Origin: Tricholoma matsutake
Lineage: Eukaryota > Basidiomycota > Agaricomycetes > Agaricales > Tricholomataceae
Assembly: GCA_026075535.2 (NCBI GenBank)
Contig: AP026544.2
Span: 558,001 to 622,000 of the forward strand
Direction of reading: 5' to 3'
Length of the DNA: 64,000 nucleotides
A program made the position numbers and the translations under genes. Positions within the stretch are counted from its first letter, which is position 1. Each line of letters begins with the position of its first letter. Below are positions 11,819 through 21,054 of the stretch, piece by piece. The notes beneath the pieces were generated by a model. The model worked only from the letters and a program-made list of their open reading frames with translations. It did not search any database and was not told where the DNA came from.

Positions 11819-12165
11819 TAGTATTGCCATGGCTCAGCCACATTGTTTTGCTACTTGGGGAAATAAAATAGCTAAAATTCTGAAAATATTTGAGGACCTA
11901 GATCACATGATAAGCCGAGGGGTCCTCTGCCAACTCTAAGTGATCTGACCACTGGTTCCCATGTTATTTAAGCGGCTTGGATGGTGGCTTGCTAAGCTGC
12001 ATTTTAAGCCACTTACATAATGTGGGAACCGGTGATCGGATCGCTTAGAGTTGGCAGAGGACCCCTCGGCTTATCATGTGATCTAGGTCCTCAAATATTT
12101 TCGGAATTTTAGCTATTTTATTTCCCAAAGTAGCAAAAAACGCGGCTGAGCCATGGCAACACTAG
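11819..12165. mobile_element. Fold-back MITE
   Basis: Two arms of about 150 bp are near-perfect inverted copies of each other and leave only a short spacer around 11965-12010. The outer edges are TAGTATTGCCATGGCTC on the left and its counterpart GAGCCATGGCAACACTA on the right. CTGTT flanks both sides (11814-11818 and 12166-12170) and may be the target duplication, although 8 bp would be expected if the TAG start means hAT. There is no coding capacity. The whole unit could fold into one long hairpin. Confidence 0.75.
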
Positions 12166-12364
12166 CTGTTAATTACATACAGACCATGGTTGGAACTGAA
12201 CAATTTTTGCTGCTCAACCCCTCAAAAGGGGTGTATAATGTTGCGAAAAATGACCCAAAAAATTTGGCCACCCTAAAACATCATGGAAAAAACTTTGGAA
12301 ATAGGGTTTTCAACATATTTTGATGAGCTGAATTTGATTCTGAAGTCTGTTTGTCCCAGAAAAT

Positions 12365-12558
12365 TCCTGATCATGAGATATCCACCTGATAATACCACCA
12401 ATCACCTCTTATGAGAGGTGGAATAGGGTGTGCCATCCCTCTCTAACACAAGTGTACATGCCTCTTTCAATAAACCTTGAATTAATACTACATAGACTCA
12501 ATCATATCTCTAAGACATCTACGGCATGTGCCAGACATCAGTACCTGCCATCAATGTC
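12365..12558 (+). repeat. Dispersed repeat R, copy 1, left part
   Basis: This segment begins near TGAGATATCCACCTGATAA and contains a small AATCACCTCTTATGAGAGGTGG palindromic stretch. It closely matches R copy 2, whose two halves now lie at 43772-43866 and, inverted, at 24105-24427. Copy 1 is interrupted at TCAATGTC by the 12559-23647 element and resumes at 23656. R has the size of a solo LTR (about 0.4 kb) but its ends and family could not be fixed. Confidence 0.6.
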
Positions 12559-13642
12559 TAGCATTTGAAGGTCCAGTCTGACCTGGTTTTTTTCCATTTT
12601 TGGATCAAACCAGAACCAGAACCAGTTCCATTACATTTGAAAAGTCAATACAACTGGTTGTGGCTAGTTTGGACGACAACCGACTAGCGTTATATATATA
12701 ATATTAATCTAAAAGCCCCTCACAGGCAGGGGCCTGTGAGTGAGCATGTATGTAGTGTAATGTATAAAAATGATACACCCCCTACCTCACAGGATGTGCA
12801 AGGGAGGGGGTCAGTTAGCAAATGTATCAAAAGAAATATAAAAAGCCCTCCCACACTTGAAGTGGGAAGGGGGTGTTGTCATCCACTGTTGCTGTCATCA
12901 TTGTTGATGTCTCCCATCATCCCTTGTCATTGTTGTCATCCACCATCACTGTCATCGTCCACTGTTGCCATCATTCATCATTGTCATCCACCATAGCCAT
13001 CATTGTCCACCATTTCCATGGTGCCGTTCATTGTCAGCACCTCCATTGCCCCCTACAAGCAGTGGCTCACAGGTGGGGTGGTGGCACTGTCTGACGTGGC
13101 ATCCTGGCATTGTTATTCATCATTGTCATCATTGTCAACATTGGTAGTAGGCAGTTGTGATGTGGCAGCAGCGCCACATCATTGTATTCATTGTCATTGT
13201 CATTGTCGTCAACATTGGTGGTAGGTGGTTGTGATGTGGCACTGCCACATTGACGAGACCTCAGTGGATGCAAAGCAGGTGGGCAGGGCATCTTGGTATG
13301 GTCTCATTAACATTGTTATAAACATAATTAGAACCTAGAAAAGAAAAGAAAAGTTTGGTTTAGTTAATTGAAAAAGAACATTAAAAGAAAATACCTGGGG
13401 CACAAATGACATCTGTCATCATTTGCACCTGATGTGTTTCATTTGTGGCATTTGGCAGCACTATCTGATGTGGGGGATGTGGGCATAGTGGCAGGTGTTG
13501 ACAGAGTGGTGGTGGTGGTGGAAGGAGGCAAAGTGGTGGTGGCAGTGTCAAGGGTTGTGTTGATGGTTTGGCAGCCGTGAGAATGGTGAACAAGTGGCAC
13601 CACTTTTTTTGTTTGTGTGCAAACATGACCAAGTGGTCTGTG

Positions 13643-14390
13643 TGTTGGGATAATCAATCCTAGCACATCATGTTAGTGCATCCCAAGCACAACACTAGCA
13701 CATCACATATAAATAGTCTTTCAAGGTCCACTTGCAGCAACTGCAAAAAACTGCAACCCAACTGAACTGCAACTGGTGGCAACTGGACTTTTCAGTTGCA
13801 GTTGCTGGGTTTTCATAATGAGCAACTGCAGTTGTACAACTGGTTGCAACCAGTTGCAACATGTGGCTGTGCAGTAGCATAATCATGCATGTTTTCTTAT
13901 TAAAATAAGCCTAAAATCATCAAAAATGGTCAAGAAATAAGCAAGTTATGATCAAAACAATGATTCTACTCATAATATACCTTAGCTTTGGTTGTTTTAC
14001 TTGATTTTTATATATATTACAAGGCACAGATACATGACAATTCATTTTCTGCACCTGAAAGTGCTAGTTATAATTGGTTGTAACCAGTTTAAACCAGTTA
14101 CAACTGAAGTCTAGTTGCAAATGGTTGCAACCAGTTGTGACCAGTTGCAGTTGCAGTTGTTGACAATTGCCTTGTCTTGCAACCAGTTGCAGTTGCAGTT
14201 GCTCCAAATATGGTCCACAACTGCAACCCAACTGGACCTTCAAAGACTACATATAAAAATAGAACATGATGTATTTATAGATCACAACATATGTACATCG
14301 TAGTATAGGAGAATACAAGATGTTCTACCTTGCTCTGAACACCCATTATAAAATCCCTACAAACTTCTACTCCACACCATAATCCCAATA
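13643..14390 (+). repeat. copia-1 5' LTR, interrupted by a MITE
   Basis: The LTR matches the 203-bp 3' LTR at 23148-23350 apart from a 536-bp insert plus its 8-bp duplication. It ends at CCCAATA (14390), directly followed by the primer-binding site. Without the insert it is about 204 bp. Confidence 0.88.
13714..14249. mobile_element. hAT-like MITE with 17-bp terminal inverted repeats
   Basis: The ends TAGTCTTTCAAGGTCCA and TGGACCTTCAAAGACTA are inverted repeats with one mismatch. CATATAAA flanks the element at 13706-13713 and 14250-14257, an exact 8-bp target duplication typical of hAT elements. The interior is rich in short inverted and direct copies of a GCAACTGGTTGCAACCAGTTG-like motif. 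There is no coding capacity. It sits in the copia-1 5' LTR and is therefore younger than that element. Confidence 0.9.
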
Positions 14391-14405
14391 GGTTATGGGC
14401 CCTGG
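14391..14405 (+). promoter_or_regulatory. copia-1 primer-binding site, half-tRNA-iMet type
   Basis: GGTTATGGGCCCTGG follows the 5' LTR without a gap. Its complement GGGCCCATAACC is the conserved anticodon arm of eukaryotic initiator tRNA-Met, including the CAU anticodon. Priming by a cleaved initiator-tRNA half is the mechanism known for Drosophila copia. The same 15 bases follow the copia-2 LTR at 44082. Confidence 0.8.
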
Positions 14406-14448
14406 CCTTTTTCATATTTAAATAACTTGTTCTCAACTTGGACACAAT

Positions 14449-14728
14449 ATGTCAGATCAACTCGATGGCCTGGAAGAGCCTGAGGGGGGTGCACCCTCAG
14501 CCCCTATTCAAGCTAGTAAGGTCTATATCTCTAACACTGCTCGACAATGGCAACAAGCCACAGCTCAACCAACAATTGAATTAATATGGATGAAAGAATA
14601 TTCAAATGTGAACAGAATCACCAAATGCAATCACTTAACAGATGAAAATTGGCATGAATGGAAGGAAAGAATGAAAAGGGTATTTATCAATTGTGATATA
14701 ACTGGATATACTACTGGCAGTGTGAAAC
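14449..14728 (+). pseudogene. copia-1 Gag, N-terminal part, cut by T2
   Basis: The ATG at 14449 starts a frame with an acidic leader (MSDQLDGLEEPEGG), then KEYSNVNRITKCNHLTDENW and WKERMKRVFINCDITGY. The copia-2 Gag at 44125 has the matching KEYSNVNRITDRNHLTDGNW. The frame ends in the T2 element at 14729. After T2, 17111-17135 realigns with Gag for a few codons (TGTGAAATGACCAGATGAA, with TGA where copia-2 has a Cys codon) and then loses similarity. Confidence 0.8.
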
Positions 14729-14990
14729 CAGTACTTTACACTCCCCCACATATTCCTATCAGACTCCTAGGAGTCCAAGTTTTCCAATAGGAGTCCTACT
14801 ATTCTGATACTAGTCCAAGGAGTCTGATAGGAATCCAATCAGAATGTATCTTGATGAGCATGTACTGTTATTTCCAAGAAATTCCTAGTAAATTCCGAGT
14901 AAAGTCCTATGCAATTCCAACAGGTAGTTGGAATACCACCATTTGGGAAGACTTAAATTGGTGATCACCAAGTGCTTAGAAAATAAATGG

Positions 14991-15077
14991 GCAGAGCAGG
15001 GATTGAACTGAACCATGGACCCTGGGATGTAAGTCATATGACCACCAAACAAGTGCTCAACCAGCTGAGCCACAGGA
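14991..15077 (-). other. tRNA-like sequence, left end of T2, facing outwards
   Basis: On the minus strand the A box is GTGGCTCAGCTGGTTGAGCA and the B-box-like sequence is CAGTTCAATCCCTG. It is clearly related to the T1 right-end and T3 left-end copies. Confidence 0.5.
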
Positions 15078-16395
15078 GAATTAACAAATATGTAATATAA
15101 TGTCCATTTAAAGCACTTAGGGATAGATCACTTATTTTTTAACCTCACAAGAGCTCATAAAAAAATTGGTTGCCCTTGCAAAGATGTGAGGGAGTAATAT
15201 AATTAATATAGATCAAAAAAAAAACCCCACCACACAAATGCAGGGGGGGACAATTAATTATACTATTTAATTATACTATTTACCCCACAAAATGGGGGGG
15301 AGGGGGTGGTGGTGCATCGCATCACTGCTGCTTCATCGTCACCCTTTCCTCTCCTCCCTCATCTTGCCTCCCTCACCTGCATCGTTTCCTCCTCCATCGT
15401 CATGCTGTTTCCCCCCCTCCCCATTGTCATTCCACCCACCATCCACCCCATGAGCAGTTGCTCGTGAGGCTGGAGGTGGGTGGTGCATTGTTTGGGTTCC
15501 CCTTGTCTGGTCATCCCCAGCCCCTTGTCTCGTCTCGTCTCTCCCCCCTGGTCATTTTGTGCCCCTCATCTCCTGCTCCCCCCTCTCATTGCTGTTGTCT
15601 CGTGCCCCCCTCCCTCCTCTCTCCCTCTGTCATTTCCCCTCCCCCTTGTGCCTGTTGTTTCCACACTCTTGCACCCCACATTCACCCTGTGAGCAGTTGC
15701 TCACAGTGGCAGTGGGGGGTCCGGGGTGTTGTGGGTTGGCATAGGTTCCCCCTCCCCTCCCCATTGTCTCCCATCCCCATCGTTGTTCCACCCATCAACC
15801 ACCCCATGAGCAGTTGCTCATGAGGCTGGGGGTGGGTGGTGTGCCATCATGACATGGCGGTGTTGGCATGGGGTTGTCTCGCATCCATCCCTTGTTATGA
15901 GAACCTTAAAAACAAAACAAATACATTAGTTAGTTTATGAAAAGAAATGAAAGAAAAAAACTTACTGTGGCTCAAACAATGCAATTGTGTTGTTTGGGCC
16001 TGGATGATGTGGCACTGTTGGGTGCACATCATTAGGTGCCATCGACCATTGTTACCAGTAGATTTGAACCTGAAAAAGAAGAAATACAATTAGTCAGATT
16101 ACAAAAACAAGAAATAAAACAAAAAAACTTACTATTGGCCCAAACAACAATTCATGTCATTTGGGCTGCATTGTGTGTCAGGTGGCTTGTTTGCAGAGGT
16201 GGTTGTCATCGTGGGAGTGTCAGGGTGATGTGGTTGGGGTTGTGGGAAGAGGGAAGGGGGGGAGGCCATGGTCGCCGTTGATGGTGGTGGTGGGGAGTGA
16301 TGAGCTGGCAAGGTGTGGTGACACAGCTATGTGCTTTGTCATCACACCCATGGGAACAGTATGTAGTGCAGTAAGAGCAGTTACCTGCAATGGAT

Positions 16396-16475
16396 GCTTA
16401 GTGTAGTGGTATTCTTGTCACTGTGTCCTTATGTAATCATGTTAGAGGTCCAGGGTTCAATTCTGCCATGCATGT
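16396..16475 (+). other. tRNA-like sequence, right end of T2, facing outwards
   Basis: TTAGTGTAGTGGTATTC resembles the D-arm region (A box) of Gly/Glu-type tRNAs, and GGGTTCAATTC about 45 nt later matches the B box. It is of the same type as the left-end copy in T1 but not the same as the left-end copy in T2. Confidence 0.45.
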
Positions 16476-17118
16476 TTACTTTTTCTACTATTAATTACTA
16501 AGCAAGGCTGCTATCATTCCTAAGGTAGGGGCAATTCATATGCATCCAATGTTAGCTGTTGTGACTGATGTGTGACAAGACCTTAGCATGCACTAAATTG
16601 ATCACATGTTTGTTTCACTTGGACACTGTAGAATCTCTTGAAAACACATATCATTTATTCATGCTGATATCTCAAAAATGTACAACCACCAAAAACTCAT
16701 GAAGTGGAAATAAAACTTTTTGGTGGTGGCAGATTGCTTGAAATTTATGTGCTTTCTTTGATATGTGAATTTTTGCACTTTTGTCATGTTCATCACACCA
16801 AATCAGGTGACACTGGATGCATATGGATTTCCTCTACCTTATTGGAATCCTACGTTGTCCAATGTCTCTGCATAACATCAGAATATTCCTGTGTGATTCC
16901 TATGGTTGGAAATTCCTAGGAAATTCTGATGATCTGATCAGATTCTGATCAGACTGCATTGGACTGGACTAGGACTGAACCTGCCATTTCATGTCATTTT
17001 GGCTGGTGAAAATGACATTGGAATATGGTCAGATTCTGATTGGAGTCCAATCAGAATCATCGGAATCATTGGATTCTGATAGGAATACATGGGGGAGTGT
17101 AAAGACCTCATGTGAAAT

Positions 17119-18298
17119 GACCAGATGAAACCAAAGATCCTGTTGATATGACTGCATACTGTTCTGCACACACGCTATGGTATTTTTCATGATTCTACTA
17201 AAACATTCATAAGATGTTCTGATCATCTGGCACACTATGCTACAAGCTGCATTCTGCACTTCCCTTCATGGCTTCTCTACAAATGGCCTTATACACTGGA
17301 CTATGGTTCCAATCCACTGTTCGAGCAACTTGGTATCTTACGAGGTCATTCTCCACACCCTTCCACATCAGCGATCTGTGTTTGCCAAATGCGCCTTTTT
17401 GCGCCTTTTTGTGCCTTTGGCGCCTTTTGCAGTTTCGATAGCATCATACATTGGCAACTCATTCCAGTCACTCTGACAGTTGGAACGATGATATAATCAA
17501 TATTCATTAATGACATCAGGTGTTCCTACTGCATAGCGCTATGGTTCACAAGAACTCCAAGAAGCGTGAAGCACATCAATGAAGGTGCACCAAATATGGT
17601 AACCATTTGTGATCCAACATTATATTCATTTTGTCCTCTTTTATCTTCTTATCAAGGCAATTGTTTTTATGGGTGGAACTTGCGATCTGAGAGTTTGCGC
17701 TTTGTCATCTAACTCCTTTTACTTTAATTTTTGTAGCATAAAACAGTCTTGTAAAATAGTGCCTAGAAGAAGAGGAGAATCATACATTAAACTCATTCCC
17801 TCTCCCTCTTGCATAGTGCTCATTTTTCAAAATTCTACATCGTCCTGCTCTCGAATTGCAGCGTTGCGCCTTTGTCTTATTGCACATTATCATATCACAT
17901 TGCGCATTTCAGTTGTGCTTATCATATTGTCGTACTGTGGCTTCATATTATTAAATCTTTTGCATCCATGTTTGCTTTCCGCATTGTTCTGCATAATTGT
18001 GTTTTCTCGACTATCACTATTATTCTTATATCAGGTTCAGTTGTATTTTGAAGGACGAATCAAGACCCTCTAGCTGAATCTTCACAATTAGAATGCACCT
18101 GCAGTTGTAGAGTTTGTGTTTTATTGGTGTTAAACTCAGTATCGAGTTTCACCAAAAGTCATCACCGTTAGCATGAATAACTGGGACAAAAATGACTGAA
18201 TAAGGTTAACAACCACTTATACAAGATGGAGTTAACTGTATGTGACTGACACCTGACACTTACAATAGAAGCCACCAATCACTGATCATTCATCAATA
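17119..18298. other. Unassigned segment where copia-1 Gag end and protease should be
   Basis: Between the resumed Gag codons (17111-17135) and the pre-integrase region (18299) lie about 1.2 kb without recognisable copia coding. A tandem of CGCCTTTTTG/TGCCTTTGGCGCC repeats occurs at 17390-17428. Open frames exist on both strands but none resembles a known protein. It may be an additional insertion, or a replaced region of copia-1. No target duplication was found. Confidence 0.4.
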
Positions 18299-19073
18299 AT
18301 GATGCAGTGCCCAATTGGGAAACTTGGCACAGGTGCTTCAGGCACATCGGGTATTCTGGCTTACAGAAATTATTGGATAGGAATTTGGTCGATGGATTTA
18401 ATGTTGATAAACATAGTCCCAAACCAGACTGTATTGCATGTACAGAGGCAAAGCAATACATAAAACCCTTTCCTGAAATATCCACATGACAAACCGAACC
18501 TGGAGAATTGATGCATATTGACTTATGGGGAAAATATGTGATCAAATCTATAAATGGAAATCAATACTACTTGTTATGTGTGGACGATGCAAAATGCTAT
18601 ATAACTGTCCAGTGTTTGAAGGAAAACTTGGACTCAACACAAGCAGTAATAAATTATTTGGCACATCTAATAACTCAAGGTCAAAAACTGAAGGAGATCC
18701 AAATTGATTGCGGAAAGGAATTCATAAACAAGAAGTTGGAGAAATGGTGTAATGAACGCAGTATAGAAGTAAGACTAACTGTGCCATACTCACCTTCACA
18801 GAATGGCATCACAGAGCAGATGAATAGAACTCTTGTTGAACTATCACGCGCCATGATAACTGCCAGCCAACTTTCCAAATTTCTTTGGGAATATGCAGTT
18901 TTACATGCCGCTTACCTTCATAACTGATCATTTATGAAACATCTCCCGAAATCAACACCTTATGAAGGATGGCACAAAATAAAACCCAATGTATCTCATT
19001 TATGAGAATTTGGAAGCCATGTATGGATATTACTACAAGGCCAAAAGAAACCCCAAAAAATGCTACCAAAATC
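18299..19073 (+). pseudogene. copia-1 Pol, pre-integrase and integrase part
   Basis: The GAG-pre-integrase segment shows NWETWHRCFRHIGYSGLQKLL and a CIACTEAK motif, which completes the integrase zinc region. The core continues with LMHIDLWGKYV (first Asp), VDDAKCYITVQC, QIDCGKEFINKKL (second Asp; C replaces the usual N or G) and SPSQNGITEQMNRTLVELSRAM (Glu). TGA stops follow STEIST-like and LHN segments. The frame runs into T3 at about 19074 and resumes at 21055. It would integrate element cDNA, but it is inactive here. Confidence 0.85.
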
Positions 19074-19322
19074 ACTGTAATTTACACTCCCCCACCTATT
19101 CCAATTGGACTCTCTAGAATCCAGTCATTCCAACCAGATTCCACTGGAGTCTGGGTATTCTGACTGGATTCCAGTTATTCTGACTGGATTCCGACTGGAC
19201 TCCAGTTATTCCAGACTCCAAGTTATGCATGTATAATTAACTTACAGTATACAACAGTGGAAAGTCAAGTCAAGTCAAACTTCAAGTTCTGAAGTTCTGA
19301 AGTTGCCTACAAAATTAATTTG

Positions 19323-19411
19323 TGCAGAGCAAGGATTGAACTCAAGGCCTCATCATAAAGTCATCATGTGACAAACCAAACACTTTGCTCAACCAGTTGA
19401 GCCACAGGAGA
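19323..19411 (-). other. tRNA-like sequence, left end of T3, facing outwards
   Basis: The minus strand carries GTGGCTCAACTGGTTGAGCA (A box) and GAGTTCAATCC (B box), about 55 nt apart. It is closely related to 14991-15077 and 11505-11592. Confidence 0.5.
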
Positions 19412-20717
19412 ATTATTAGCTAGCTATTATAAAGTTGATTTCTGACACTCAAACTCATAACTTCATTTTTTCAAAGTAGATAATGAAGATGAAATTGTTT
19501 TAAATTTGATTATATATATACATAAACTAACCCCTCGCATTCAGCGTGAGGGGGGAGGTAAAAACATCAAGAAAAAAAAACCCTCCCCCACAGACAAAAT
19601 GGGGGAGGGGGAGGTGTAATAATATTAAATAATTAAAACTACAAAAAAACCCTCCCCATGCAAAATGCAGGGGAGGGGGAGGGGATGCAGCCCCACCATC
19701 CTTGGGGTGTCATGTTGCACACATTGTCCTTCCCTGTTGCTTACTTGTTGTTGTTGTTCCACCCATGATCCACCACACGAGCAGTTGCTTGTGAGGCTGG
19801 GGGCAGGTGGTGTGTCATTGTCATCTCCTGTCCCTGTGCCTGGGCATCGTTCCACCCATGTTCCACCCAACGAGCAGTTGCTTGTGAGGCTGGGGGGGGT
19901 GGCTTGTTGTCATTGTCATTCCACCCACAATGCAACCCATGAGCAGGCTGGGGGCAGGTGGCTTGTTGTTGTCTCCTGTCCCTGCGCCTGGGCATCATTC
20001 CACCCACAATCCACCTCACGAGCAGTTGCTCGTGAGACTGGGGGTGGGTGGCTTGTCATCATTCGTTGCTGTCATCCCCCATTTGGATTTCTGTCTTTTT
20101 TTTTGGGGGGGGGGGAGAGGGGTTTGGGCATGTCAGTGCAACATGGCACATGTATGGGGGTTGGTGGGTGCTTACTAGGCAGGTATCCCCCTTCTGGGGT
20201 CTCCTGGCATCCCTCAGCACCCTCCTAGCCCACTTTGACAGCCTCACATCCCATTTGAATGGGGAGGAGGGGATCAGGTGGGTGTGGGTGTGGGTTGCAC
20301 GTTTTTCATCATGGCAGGTCATCCCCAGTAGTATACAGCCTAAAAAGCAATAAAATACAATTAGTTGATTGATAAAACAAAAAGAAAAAAAAGAAAAAAA
20401 AAGAAAAACTTGTCTATAGCCCAAACAACAGTTGCTGTCGTTTGGGCCCACATTCTGTCCAGTCAGCTCATTTGAGGGTGGGGGTGATGGTGGGAGTGGG
20501 CATGGGAGTGCTGGTGGCAGGTGCACATGCAGTGGTGGTGGTAGAGTGGAGAGGAGGAGGAGGCAGCATTGATGATGGTGGTGGTGATGGTTGTGAGCTG
20601 GCAGTCATGTGTCACATGTCATGCAATATGGATGTATGCATATTCCGTTAATGGCTGCAGTTAACTACGCACCTTGGTTGGGTAATAAAGGTATTAAATG
20701 TATGTAGACGAATAATT

Positions 20718-20794
20718 ACTTTGTAGCTCAGTGGTTAAGCATGCTGTTATGTGTGCAGACCCAAGGTCGAGTGTTCAATTCTTGTTGTATGTCA
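20718..20794 (+). other. tRNA-like sequence, right end of T3, facing outwards
   Basis: TTGTAGCTCAGTGGTTAAGC is a good A-box/D-arm match, and GTGTTCAATTC follows as a B box. The anticodon region is not convincing, so a functional tRNA gene is unlikely. Confidence 0.5.
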
Positions 20795-21054
20795 AACTTT
20801 TATTTGGGAAAGCACATGCATTCTGGTTATTCTGGTTAGTCCAGTTAGTCCAGTTAGTCCAGTTGTGATGAGTCCAGTCAGGTTCCGGGGATTCTGGGTA
20901 TAAATTTGATGATTATTCCAACTGGAATCATGCTGCATAGGGAGAACTACATACAAAAAAAATTCCACTGGATTCCAGAAATTCCAGAGATTCCAGCTGG
21001 ACAAACTGGAATCCAACAGGAATAGGTGGGGGAGTGTAAAGTACTCCAAAATCA

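Larger units (their letters stand above)
14729..17110. mobile_element. T2, T-family non-autonomous element in copia-1 gag
   Basis: The flanks TGTGAAAC (14721-14728) and TGTGAAAT (17111-17118) form an 8-bp target duplication with one mismatch. Ends are CAGTACTTTACACTCCCCCA on the left and TGGGGGAGTGTAAAG on the right. Inside are a left-facing tRNA-like sequence (14991-15077), hairpins (15224-15305), three palindromic GAGCAGTTGCTC units (about 15445, 15690 and 15805), two minus-strand intron-like segments (15905-15965 and 16070-16132) and a right-facing tRNA-like sequence (16396-16475). No protein is recognised. It has the same plan as T1 and T3. Confidence 0.78.
19074..21045. mobile_element. 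T3, T-family non-autonomous element in copia-1 pol
   Basis: CCAAAATC(A) at 19066-19074 and 21046-21054 is the 8- or 9-bp target duplication, and the Pol codons join cleanly across it. Ends are TTTACACTCCCCCACCTATT and its inverted copy near 21040. Inside are a left-facing tRNA-like sequence (19323-19411), three hairpins (19529-19684), four copies of a palindromic CGAGCAGTTGCT unit (about 19770-20040), an intron-like minus-strand segment near 20350-20410 with an altered donor, and a right-facing tRNA-like sequence (20718-20794). Confidence 0.8.

Noticed and set aside
13714..14249. CRISPR-like array from the repeated GCAACTGGTTGCAACC motif
   Set aside because: Spacing is irregular, the motif is degenerate and palindromic, the genome is eukaryotic, and TIRs plus an 8-bp target duplication identify a MITE.
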